In this document: in pieces, positions 53,172 through 63,033 of the stretch | How positions within the stretch are numbered: position 1 is the stretch's first letter | Layout of the letters: each line of letters starts with the position of its first letter | Assembly: GCA_016748015.1 (NCBI GenBank) | Contig: JAAOMT010000570.1 | Span: 403,253 to 467,252, forward strand | DNA from: Geosiphon pyriformis | Lineage: Eukaryota; Glomeromycota; Glomeromycetes; Archaeosporales; Geosiphonaceae | Length of the DNA: 64,000 nucleotides | Direction: 5' to 3' | Position numbers and translations under genes: made by a program | The notes under the pieces: generated by a model | The model's input: only the letters and a program-made list of their open reading frames with translations | Told to the model about the DNA's origin: nothing | Database searches by the model: none

Positions 53172-54046
53172 TGTTATGGTTTAAGAATTTAGTAAAAAAA
53201 TCATAAAAATAATACAAACTATTCAATCATAATATAGTGCAGTAATAATCTTAGAAAGGTAATAATTAACATAGTAGCAAACACCATCTCGTGATAGTGG
53301 CAAACACCAGTTCACAATAGCAGCTAACACCAACTGGTAATAGCAGCAAACACCAGGTTGAAATATCAAAAAGAAAGTATTACAATGTGTTTTCTTATAG
53401 AACTACAAACATGTATATATACAGTAGCTTTAATATTGGGAAAAGACAATCAAGTAATAAAAATCATAATTTATCAAGCAATAGATCCAATTTTATCCAA
53501 CAAACTCCACTTTAAATCGTACTTTTAAATTAAATATTCTAAGAAACCTTTAAATCAAAAAAAAATGAAAAAAATATATTTAAAACTGAATTATCACAAC
53601 CCAAAGTATTAAGAAACTTACTTGTATTATTTATTAAATGAAACTATCATTCATCAGCTGAATCTTTTGAAAGAATAATCCTTGATCAAAATTATTTACG
53701 TTGTTACTAATTGATAAAAGCTTTATTGTAAGAATTAAGAAAAGCACTAAAGACAATTAATATTCTGTGTTTCTAAATTAGAGAAACACATCAGGCAATT
53801 GCAAGGATAGTCTCAGAGAAGACCCCAAACAGTGGGTAGATTTCAGTTTAGCCTCTGAGAAGGAATACATAAACACACACAACAATTAAGAATTGAGAAA
53901 TAACTTACATCGTGACATTAAAAAGAAAGCCTTCAGTATAACAGTGCCATTATTACACAAATAGAATTAAAAAACTCACGAAAGACTGATTGCAATTAAA
54001 ACAGGATATCGGCAATTAAATATAACAAGAAGACCATTTCGTAACA
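53172..54046 (+). repeat. Family D 5' LTR
   Basis: TGTTATGGTTTAAG to CCATTTCGTAACA. Contains four 23-bp tandem units (53272-53363) and TATATATACAG near 53415 as a TATA candidate. Confidence 0.94.
53272..53363 (+). repeat. 23-bp tandem array in U3 of family D LTR
   Basis: Four consecutive 23-base units of consensus TAGCAGCAAACACCA plus eight variable bases. The partner array is at 62255-62346 with the same unit number; differences between the two are transitions. Confidence 0.85.
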
Positions 54047-54048
54047 TT

Positions 54049-54065
54049 TGGTGAACTCTATGAGG
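54049..54065 (+). promoter_or_regulatory. Primer binding site, family D
   Basis: TGGTGAACTCTATGAGG, two bases after the LTR. Starts with TGG and shares TGGTG and TGAGG with the family A site. Confidence 0.6.
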
Positions 54066-54128
54066 AAAGAAAATCAAAAAGAAAATAATAATTAGCAATA
54101 ATTCATTGCTAAAAAGGAAGAGACAAAA

Positions 54129-56100
54129 GTGGCAACAAAAACCTCTAACCTTACTGTTCTTGAATTCTGCCATGCTATTTACACACAAAATCAAAGTAAT
54201 CTTGGATTACCAGAAGAGTGTTGTCCAGCAGAATCTGCCCTTACTTATTATATCAATGCCAGAATAAATTATCATATAGGAAAGGAAGAAGAACCACATG
54301 ATACAAAACTTGGATTGTATAAAGAATTATCACAATACATTATAAAAGAAGTAGCAGTAATAGCCACAATTATTGTCAAAATCCATCAAGAAATTGAGCA
54401 ATATGCCAACAAAAATTTTCCAATATCCACAGAAAACACTAGGAAATGCACCAACAAAACCAAAGAAAATTCAGAAACTAATCAGGAAAGTAACCAGCAA
54501 AAACTAGGAACATCTGCTCAAACACCAAAAAAAACTGTCACTTAATCAATAAAAAAACAATGTATTTATTCACCAGAAGATAAATCATACCATTTTTCAC
54601 TAGAAAATAAGATACAAATTCCATTAGGAGCTGCATCATCATCAACATCAACTTTACAAATGCCAAAAACTCCTAGTTATACTAATAAAATTAAACAACG
54701 TAACTGGGGAGACATATCAATTATAGGAGGATATTCATCACTATTCCAAAATCCTTTTTTTCAGCCAAAATTTGGAACAGGGTTTGAAAACTGTGAAGAG
54801 AAGTCTGAATTGGAATCTGAAAAAGAGACCAGTGAAAAAACAATCACAAGACCAGTCACTGGAACAAGCAGCCAATCCAGAAACCAAAAAACTCGTAATC
54901 AAGAAGAAAAACCAGATATAAAGGAAGCCATCTTCAGGAATGCTCAAGAAAATATCATCCCACCTTCTCTTAGACCAATAAGCCCATTAGTAGAAAACGG
55001 CAATGAAATGGCCACACCATACATTGCAAGACTAACAGATTTTTCAGGAGAGGAAGAAGAAATGGATGTGCACACATGGCTCAGAAAAGCACAAAAAGCC
55101 ATCCAGGCAAATAACTGAAATGACCAAAGAGCAATTCAAACATTATCTTTCTTTCTGAAAGACACAGCCAACTTGTGGTATCAAAGCATGGAAACAAAAC
55201 CCACAAGCTTCGCCGAATTTAAAAATGCACTTCTGGAGTATTTTAGCAACCCAAATACTGTAATCCAACTACAGAATGAATTCAATACTATCAAGCAAAA
55301 TACTGGTGAAACTGTCACCTAATACTTTGCTCAATTCAATCGAATTCGCCATCAAATTGAAGTGATTGAACAAAGATACTACACTGATCCTCAGGTTTTA
55401 AATCAGTTTATTAGAGGATTAAAAAACAGCATTTTAGGAAGAATATGCCCTGCCCACCCTAATTCCTTACCAGAAGCTGTTACACTCGCCAAAGCCCTTG
55501 AATCGGCTGAGAAAAAAGCTAACCATAGTCAAATAGTTAACATGGTAATAGAAAAAAATAAGACAGAAACATTAGAAAAAAGAGTAACACAATTAGGGAA
55601 GGAACTCCCTAAGAAAATAGAAAGTTACCTCATCCCGGATCCAAGAAATACATACCAACCACCCCAAAAATGCAGCCAGGAAGTCAGCAACAGTCAAAAT
55701 AATCACTCGTCGCGCCAAAAATTCAAAACAGAAACGTGCACCTGCCATTTTTGCAAATGCATAGAACATTTGATTAGTCAATGTCGAATACGAATGATGT
55801 AGGAAGCATGTGAAAATAATTACTACACACCACCCCAAATGCCCAGAAACTAGTACATGCCAATACCACATCAATATCCCACCACATATCAAAATCAAGG
55901 AACTTACCAGTAACAGCCCATAATAACCAATCTGTATTGGCATTCTGAGGCCCAAAATCAGCCCATGTGAAACCAAAACACATTGGTCCAAAGGAATCCA
56001 AACTGTGCTGGAACCAATCAGCAAACCAATCTAAACTACCAAAATTATTAACAAACTTACCTTAATATACTGGAAAATCCAATCATCAGAAACAATAATG
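54129..56100 (+). pseudogene. gag: Family D Gag
   Basis: Frame 3 from 54129 (a GTG; no ATG is obvious at the start) through stops at 54543, 55116, 55321 and 55800. N-terminal LTVLEFCHAIYTQNQSNLG and PAESALTYYINARINYHIG, a Lys/Asn/Gln linker, then the capsid-like part MATPYIARLTDFSGEEEEM, VHTWLRKAQKAIQANN, FFLKDTANLWYQSMETKP, FKNALLEYFSN and QFIRGLKNSILGRICPAHP. CCHC knuckle CHFCKCIEHLISQC at about 55744-55785. Pro/Gln/Asn-rich tail to 56100. Particle protein of the element. Confidence 0.82.
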
Positions 56101-56138
56101 GTAGAAACATAAACAGAACCAAAAATTCCTTCAACAAA

Positions 56139-56795
56139 TTGAGCCAGACAATACCACCAGCAGTTGCCACCAAAGATAGCAGCCTTGCAGCTATTTTTCT
56201 TTTTGAATTAGAGAAAAACAAGGCTATGTTCAGTGGAGCAGTATTGAATAAAAAATGCCCAATCACTGCTATGTATATGAAAGCCACTGTAAACAATACC
56301 CCAATCAAACTTATCTTAAATAGTGGATTTGCTGGAAGCATCATAATGCTTCAACTAGTAAACCAACTAGGTTTCAAAGTTAATTGTGCCATGATGTTTC
56401 AAATTATAACAGTCAATAGAAGTACAAAGCTGCCTCATGGCAAAATCGACTCATTCTCTTTTGAAATTAATGGCATAGTGATACCTGCAAAAGTGTTAGT
56501 AATGGATGCTACACAATATCAAGTGTTAGTAGAGAATAACTGGTTAACAAAAGCCAATGCCACCCTAAACTGGACCACCCAAGAGCTTCTGATCAATTAT
56601 AATGGCCACCAGGCCAGAATTCTAGCCACCTGTGGCCACTTCCAAAAACCCAGTGCCAACCAAAGACCTACCTTCGAATTTGAGGAAAATCCAGTACTAC
56701 CAGCCATTGAAACCTATCAGCTCTTTTGGACTGATGACCAAAGAACAGGACTACTAGCCATACCAACATGGACCAGTAAAGAAAGATCTGAATAG
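56139..56795 (+). pseudogene. Family D aspartic protease
   Basis: Same frame as Gag. LAAIFLFELEKNKA leads into ITAMYMKATVNNTPIKLILN and SGFAGSIIMLQL: the D-S-G triplet is N-S-G. Then KIDSFSFEINGIVIPAKVLV, QVLVENNWLTKANATLNW, GHQARILATCGHF. Open to a TAG at 56793-56795. Active site lost by a single G to A. Confidence 0.8.
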
Positions 56796-57510
56796 AACCA
56801 AGGTAAGTCCATGAAGAAACCACCAGCAATGCAGACCAAAGCTAGAATGCTCGGTTTGCAAGAAAAAACTCTCGTCTATGACTGCATGCAGTGCACCAGA
56901 TGAAGACCCAAGAAACCCCACCCACTACTATTATAACTATTATAACAAAGAAAAATACAATTACCTAGAAAGACATGGAAAATAGAACAAGGAATCATGC
57001 CTTGCTTGTGGAGAACTATTACCAAGAAGGTGCGACTGGAACGACATACCAGGCAGAGGAAGAACATGTAATGCAACTTGCCAATACACGATCCTCATCT
57101 GTGACTGGGTAAGAGGAAGAACACCATTCAAAACAGCATTCAACAGAGCATTAAAAAGACTACAGCACTACCCACACAACAAGGACGAGTTGTACAACAC
57201 CACACAAGCCAAAGTAAGAAGAAGAACCGTCAAAGAAATACGATGCTGGAAAGAGTCAGCCAAAGTAGCTGACGAAATCACCAGCTACAACATGTTTGAC
57301 CCAGTGGATGAATTCCAGGACTACTACCAACAACTATGCCCCACTCGACAAGAGCAAAAACAATATCTTGCCCAAATTAACACTTATCTCTGCAAAAACT
57401 GTCTTATTCCATGCCAAAATCAGTGCTATAAAGAGTGTCAAGACAAAAGGGACTTAGAAAAAAAAATAAAAATTGAGAATCAGCAGTCTCAAAATTAATC
57501 AATAAATTAA
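56796..57510 (+). pseudogene. Family D Cys-rich region between protease and dUTPase (unrecognised)
   Basis: First cluster in shifted frames at about 56860-57110: DCMQC, KLSSMTACSAPDED, ESCLACGELLPRRCDWND and RTCNATCQYTILICDW. Second cluster in the open part 57190-57498: EFQDYYQQLC, EQKQYLAQINTYLCKNC and LIPCQNQCYKECQ. Same order and spacing as in elements B and C. Likely zinc-binding; no named family recognised. Confidence 0.65.
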
Positions 57511-58464
57511 CAAGGCTTATCTGATGGTCCCAAGTTAGAAAAATTTGTAGCCTATACCAACCTAAAACAGGTAATTGACATCCAATACTTTGACAATGGG
57601 CACTTAGAAATAATACTTGAAAGAATTCATCCAACTGATGCCAGATTCAATCTACGTTATTCAGAAGACCAATTCACAACATTACTACCCAGGAGCATTA
57701 CCAAAATTGACCTAAAAATAGTGGTTAAAATTTCGCCAAGAATAATGGTTCAAATAGCATCGCGATTAAGCCTTGCAAAAAAAGGAATAAGTGTTCAAAG
57801 AGAAGTAATTGACTCTGGATACACTGAAAATTTGATGGTTTTGCTACAAAACAATTCAGAAAAGCCTTATACTATTGAATTTAAGAAAAAAATTGCACAA
57901 GCAATTTTCCTACCATTGGTAAAAATTGGGAAATTTGTGCCAGTAGAAAATTGTGAGGAATTGTCACAAACAACGAGAGAAACTTTTGGTTTTAGATTGA
58001 CAAGAAAAGAAATTGAAGCAAATTTCGCTGAAACAATAGAGAAAAAAAGCAAAGTAATTAAAAATGAGCAGTCCATCATGTTCCTACCATATGAAAAATC
58101 AGAAATAAGAATAAAAAGAACAATTAAAGAAAAAGACCTAATATTTAAGCTTTATCCAAAAACTTGCCAACAGTTTTTCATAGGACTTACTAACTTTTTT
58201 ATTCCAGTTGATAAAGCTCAATGGATAAAAATTCCTATCACAAACACCACAGAAGAACTCATCTACATTCCGGAAGATACCATCATTGGATACCTTGGAA
58301 TGGAGCTAGAAAATGCATCAACACTACAAGAAATTCTAAATTTCCCAGAAATTGTCCTCTACTGTGAACTCACTTCAATAAATTGGCAACAACCATTAGA
58401 ATGCTATCAATTTATGCCAGAAGAATTGGCCAAATTAAACATTGGAACAATGGATCCTGACTAA
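57511..58464 (+). CDS. Family D dUTPase-like domain and second barrel-like domain
   Basis: Open frame of about 318 codons between two stops in frame 1. Motif 1 is worn (TDARFNLRYS), motif 2 IMVQIASRLSLAKKGISV, motif 3 REVIDSGYTEN with Asp and Tyr present, motif 4 KKIAQAIFLPLVKIG, motif 5 lost to TTRETFGFRLT. A second unit ends IKIPITNTTEELIYIPEDTI followed by IGYLGME and resembles motifs 3-4 in spacing. Function of the family: dUTP hydrolysis. With motif 1 and motif 5 damaged this copy is probably inactive. It leads directly into RT. Confidence 0.75.
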   Translation, partial: QGLSDGPKLEKFVAYTNLKQVIDIQYFDNGHLEIILERIHPTDARFNLRYSEDQFTTLLPRSITKIDLKIVVKISPRIMVQIASRLSLAKKGISVQREVIDSGYTENLMVLLQNNSEKPYTIEFKKKIAQAIFLPLVKIGKFVPVENCEELSQTTRETFGFRLTRKEIEANFAETIEKKSKVIKNEQSIMFLPYEKSEIRIKRTIKEKDLIFKLYPKTCQQFFIGLTNFFIPVDKAQWIKIPITNTTEELIYIPEDTIIGYLGMELENASTLQEILNFPEIVLYCELTSINWQQPLECYQFMPEELAKLNIGTMDPD

Positions 58465-59330
58465 CAGCAACAATTAAAAGCATTAATTTTAAAATACTCT
58501 GATATATTTTCACAAAATGGCAAATTTGGAAGAACCAACTTGGTTCAACACCAAATCTCCACTGGAGACACCAGACCTAAAAAACAACATGCTTACTGTG
58601 TTCCACCAATAGAGCATAATTTTATCAGAGAAGAAGTCCAAAGCATGTTGGAAAAAGGAATAATACAACCATCAATGAATCTATGGTCCTCACCAGTTGT
58701 TTTAGTAAGGAAAAAGAATGGAAAAATTAGATTTTGTGTTAATTATCACAAACTAAACAGCAAAACAACCAAAGACTCATATCCAATACTGTTAATTGAC
58801 AAAATCTTCAATGTTTTTGGAGGAGCAAAATGGTTTTCTATATTGGACTTGACTAGTGAATACTGACAAGTGGAAATAGATCCAAAGAACAGGCATAAAA
58901 CAGCATTTACAACACAAAATGGCAATTATGAGTTCAATGTAATGCCATTTGGATTAACAAATGCCCTCACGACATTCCAAAGACTAATGGACATAATTTA
59001 CTCTGCAATCCATTGTTGTCTACTTGGATGATACAAATGTTTTCTCGTCAAAATTCACAGATCATCTCCAACATTTACAACAAGTTTTTGAAAGATTGAG
59101 ACACACTGGACTTAAACTAAATCTAGAAAAATGTTTCTTTGAGAAAAATAAGTTGGCATTTTTAGGACACGTAGTTGGAAAAGATAGAATAAAACCAGAT
59201 CCATCAAAAATAGACAAAGTGAAAAATTTTCTAGTACTTCGAAATGTTTCAGAAGTTAGAAGCTTTTTAAGACTCACATCTTACTACTGCTGCTTTGTAA
59301 AAAAACTTTTCAAACATTACCAAACCTCTT
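58465..59330 (+). pseudogene. Family D reverse transcriptase
   Basis: Frame 1 to 58866: EVQSMLEKGIIQPSMNLW, SSPVVLVRKKNGKIRFCVNY, FSILDLTSEY then TGA for Trp, MPFGLTNALTTFQRLMD. A small deletion near 59005 shifts to frame 2: IVVYLDDTNVFS (YLDD intact), RLRHTGLKLNLEKCFF, FLGHVVGKDRIKPDPSKI, RSFLRLTSYYC. The deletion removes a few codons just before YLDD. Confidence 0.87.
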
Positions 59331-59828
59331 AATTACCTACTATCCAAAAATGTGAAATTTGAATGAACTGAAGCACAACAAAAAGCTCTTGAGTATCTTA
59401 GACAAAAGCTTATTGAATCACCAATAATAATCTATTCAAATTTCAACAAGAAATTCATTTTGGCCACAGATGCCTCTGGAACTGGACTTGGAGCCATTCT
59501 GTCACAAAAAGATGATAATAGAAGAGAATGTGTAATCACTTATGCCAGCAGAAGTCTCAGTATGGCAGAACAAAACTATATAGCACATGAACTTGAATGC
59601 TTAGTAGTAGTCTGGAGTTGTGTTTACTTTGACACATATTTACAGTACCAACTCTTTGAGATTACCACAGATTATAGAGGTCTGGTCTGGTTAAATAACA
59701 AGAAAGCACTAAAAAAAAAATATGCCAGATGGTTACAAACATTAGTACCATACGATTATATTATCAAATACAAAGAAGGTACCAAAAATGCTAATGCTGA
59801 CTGTTTGTTAAGAATGAAACACACATAA
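59331..59828 (+). pseudogene. Family D RNase H
   Basis: Open from 59460 in frame 3: LATDASGTGLGAILSQKDD, TYASRSLSMAEQNYIAHELE, ITTDYRGLVWLNNKK, YKEGTKNANADCLLRMK (all four catalytic acids D, E, D, D present). It stops at TAA 59826-59828; integrase begins 30 bases later in another frame. Confidence 0.87.
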
Positions 59829-59857
59829 AAATCACCAATCCACCTGCCACAACAACA

Positions 59858-60526
59858 ATGAACAACCACCTTTACAAAAACTTTAGCCAATACTTGGAAA
59901 CACTACAAATAGACGAAGAAATGCCAGTAAAAGAGCTAATTAAGCTCCAAAAATTAGCAAAACACTATTTTATCCAAAATCACATACTTTATTACTGGAA
60001 TCAACAAAATCCAGATAATCCATTAAGAGTTATAACCACGGATGAAAAAAAAACTATCTTATTTAACATGCACTCAGATATTCATTCAGGCCACTTTGAA
60101 AAAACAGCAACTATTCAACGTGCAACTAGCCATTACTATTGGCCAAAAATGAGTTCAGACATAATCCAATACATAAGAAATTGTAACCCATGCCAACAAA
60201 GAGAAGGAGCAAAAACAACAGAATTATTAAGACCAATAAAAGTTGGACAGCCATTTGACAGAATTGGAATTGATTTAATTGGACTCTTACCAATAACAAC
60301 AAGAAACAACTGTTATATTGCAGTAGCCATGAACTATCTCACCAAATGGCCAGAAGCTAGAGCTATTAAAACAGCTGATGCTATTTCTGTAGCTCAATTT
60401 GTACATGAAGACTTAATTTGCCAGCATGAATGTTCACAAGAATTGCTATCAGATCAAGGCACACACTTCATAAACAGCACCTTAAAAAAACTTAGCCAAA
60501 AATTTGGAATCAAACGACCACTGTCA
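59858..60526 (+). CDS. Family D integrase, cut by the assembly gap
   Basis: ATG at 59858 (MNNHLYKNFSQYLETLQID) opens a frame that runs undamaged to the N run. Zinc region MHSDIHSGHF with NCNPCQQRE, catalytic IGIDLIGLLPI and LLSDQGTHFIN (both Asp). The Glu block and the C-terminal part fall in the gap. The separate start in a frame different from RNase H is also found in families A and B. Confidence 0.87.
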
Positions 60527-61508
60527 NNNNNNNNNNNNNNNNNNNNNNNNNNNNNNNNNNNNNNNNNNNNNNNNNNNNNNNNNNNNNNNNNNNNNNNNNN
60601 NNNNNNNNNNNNNNNNNNNNNNNNNNNNNNNNNNNNNNNNNNNNNNNNNNNNNNNNNNNNNNNNNNNNNNNNNNNNNNNNNNNNNNNNNNNNNNNNNNNN
60701 NNNNNNNNNNNNNNNNNNNNNNNNNNNNNNNNNNNNNNNNNNNNNNNNNNNNNNNNNNNNNNNNNNNNNNNNNNNNNNNNNNNNNNNNNNNNNNNNNNNN
60801 NNNNNNNNNNNNNNNNNNNNNNNNNNNNNNNNNNNNNNNNNNNNNNNNNNNNNNNNNNNNNNNNNNNNNNNNNNNNNNNNNNNNNNNNNNNNNNNNNNNN
60901 NNNNNNNNNNNNNNNNNNNNNNNNNNNNNNNNNNNNNNNNNNNNNNNNNNNNNNNNNNNNNNNNNNNNNNNNNNNNNNNNNNNNNNNNNNNNNNNNNNNN
61001 NNNNNNNNNNNNNNNNNNNNNNNNNNNNNNNNNNNNNNNNNNNNNNNNNNNNNNNNNNNNNNNNNNNNNNNNNNNNNNNNNNNNNNNNNNNNNNNNNNNN
61101 NNNNNNNNNNNNNNNNNNNNNNNNNNNNNNNNNNNNNNNNNNNNNNNNNNNNNNNNNNNNNNNNNNNNNNNNNNNNNNNNNNNNNNNNNNNNNNNNNNNN
61201 NNNNNNNNNNNNNNNNNNNNNNNNNNNNNNNNNNNNNNNNNNNNNNNNNNNNNNNNNNNNNNNNNNNNNNNNNNNNNNNNNNNNNNNNNNNNNNNNNNNN
61301 NNNNNNNNNNNNNNNNNNNNNNNNNNNNNNNNNNNNNNNNNNNNNNNNNNNNNNNNNNNNNNNNNNNNNNNNNNNNNNNNNNNNNNNNNNNNNNNNNNNN
61401 NNNNNNNNNNNNNNNNNNNNNNNNNNNNNNNNNNNNNNNNNNNNNNNNNNNNNNNNNNNNNNNNNNNNNNNNNNNNNNNNNNNNNNNNNNNNNNNNNNNN
61501 NNNNNNNN
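60527..61508. other. Assembly gap (982 N)
   Basis: Runs of N replace the rest of integrase and the start of the 3' ORF. By comparison with element B (about 7530 to 8290) roughly 750-1000 bases are expected here. Confidence 0.99.
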
Positions 61509-62141
61509 CAACAATTAGTTGAAAGCTTACAACAATTAAAATTCGATCTGGAAATCACAGTTAATAGCTCCAAAATAACATACATAAAAAAAACAATAGA
61601 AAATCCAAAAACAAGAAAAGAACATAATTTTGAACCATATAATATTACCAAACATAACAACAAATTTATCAGCAAAGTTATTGAAAAATTAGAGATAGCA
61701 TTGGGCAATACATTAATAATAGAAGAAATAGAAATAAGTGAATTAACACCAAACACATTTAGCAACTTAAAAACAAAATTTCCAATTAACTACTGTTATT
61801 ATCAACTAGGAAAGCATTTGAACATACAAACATTATATTCAAAAAACTCAACTAGAGTGTTTGAAAAAACAACTATCCAACTATTAGAATCTTTTATTGG
61901 AAAAACCAATACTACATTCCATTCAAAAACAGTTTACAGAATTTTCAAAGCATTTAAAAACTGTTACAAACTATTGTTAGACCCAACCATAAACATAATA
62001 ACAACCAACAGTATTGGATGACTTACCAACTCGCAATTTCAAGAATTACAACAACAAATTAATAACACAGTATTGAACCACTATAATAACTTAGAATTTA
62101 ATAAAGAAATTAACTTCGATTTCGATGGAGCTCAATCTTGA
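61509..62141 (+). pseudogene. Family D 3' ORF of unknown function
   Basis: Frame 3 is open from the gap to a TGA at 62019-62021 and continues to TGA 62139-62141, immediately before the polypurine tract. QQLKFDLEITVNSSKITYIK, FISKVIEKLEIALGNTLIIE, FPINYCYYQLGKHLNIQTLY, TIQLLESFIGKTN, and NKEINFDFDGAQS at the end. Related to the ORF at 8259-8918. Helix-rich, soluble-looking, no known domain. Confidence 0.7.
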
Positions 62142-62154
62142 AAAGAGGGGATAA
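62124..62154 (+). promoter_or_regulatory. Polypurine tract and GGAGCTCAATCTTG box, family D
   Basis: GATGGAGCTCAATCTTG followed by AAAAGAGGGGATAA directly before the LTR; same layout as in element B (8899-8931). Confidence 0.75.
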
Positions 62155-63029
62155 TATTACAGTTTAAGAATTTAGCAAAAAAATCATAAAAATAATACAA
62201 ACTATTCAATCATAATATAGCGCAGTAATAATCTTAGAAAGATAATGATTAACATAATAGCAAATACTATCTTGTAATAGTGGCAAACACTAGTTTACAA
62301 TAGCAGCCAATACCAACTGGTGATAGCAACAAACATCAGATTGAAATATCAAAAAGAAAGTATTACAATGTGTTTTCTCATAGAACTACAAACATGTATA
62401 TATACAGTAGCTTTAATATTGGGAAAAGACAATCAAGTAATAAAAATCATAACTTATCAAGCAATAGATCCAATTTTATCCAACAAACTCTACTTTAAAT
62501 TGTACTTTCAAATTAAATATTCCAAGAAATCTTTAAATCAAAAAAAAATGAAAAAAGAATATTTAAAACTGAATTATCACAACCCAAAGTATTAAGAAAC
62601 TTACTTGTATTATTTATGAAATGAAACTATTATTCATCAGCTGAATCTCTTGGAAGAATAATCCTTGATCAAGATTATTCATGTTGTTACTAATTGATAA
62701 AAGCTTTATTGTAAGAATTAGGAAAAGCACTAAAGACCATTAACATTCTGTGTTTCTAGATTAGAGAAACACATCAGGCAATTGCAAGGATAGCCTCAGA
62801 AAAGACCCCAGACAGCAGATAGATTTCAGTTCAGCCTCTGAGAAGGAATACATAAACACACACAACAATCAAGAATCAAGGAATAACTTACATTGTGACA
62901 TTAAAAAGAAAGCCTTCAGTATAACAGTGACATTATCACACAAATAGAATTGAGGAACTCACAAAAGACTAATTGCAATTAAAACGGGATATCAACAATT
63001 AAATATAACAAGAAGACCATCCCATAATA
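62155..63029 (+). repeat. Family D 3' LTR
   Basis: TATTACAGTTTAAG to CCATCCCATAATA; same length as the 5' LTR. In the first 190 bases I count about 16 differences, all C/T or G/A. A short open frame at 62320-62595 inside it is not a gene. Confidence 0.94.
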
Positions 63030-63033
63030 CCAC

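Larger units (their letters stand above)
53172..63029 (+). mobile_element. Family D Ty3/gypsy-type element with dUTPase, complete apart from an assembly gap
   Basis: LTRs 53172-54046 and 62155-63029, both exactly 875 bp, with perfect CCAC on both sides (53168-53171 and 63030-63033). Gag and protease share one frame (frame 3), dUTPase and RT another (frame 1), integrase a third (frame 2). 982 N at 60527-61508. It inserted in a LINE tail; joining the flanks reproduces the sequence at 30717-30760. Confidence 0.95.

Noticed and set aside
60510-61765. Long open frames across the N run on both strands
   Set aside because: They consist mainly of N and have no coding evidence.
62320-62595. 91-codon open frame in the 3' LTR of element D
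   Set aside because: It lies wholly within the LTR; the 5' LTR copy is broken at the same place.
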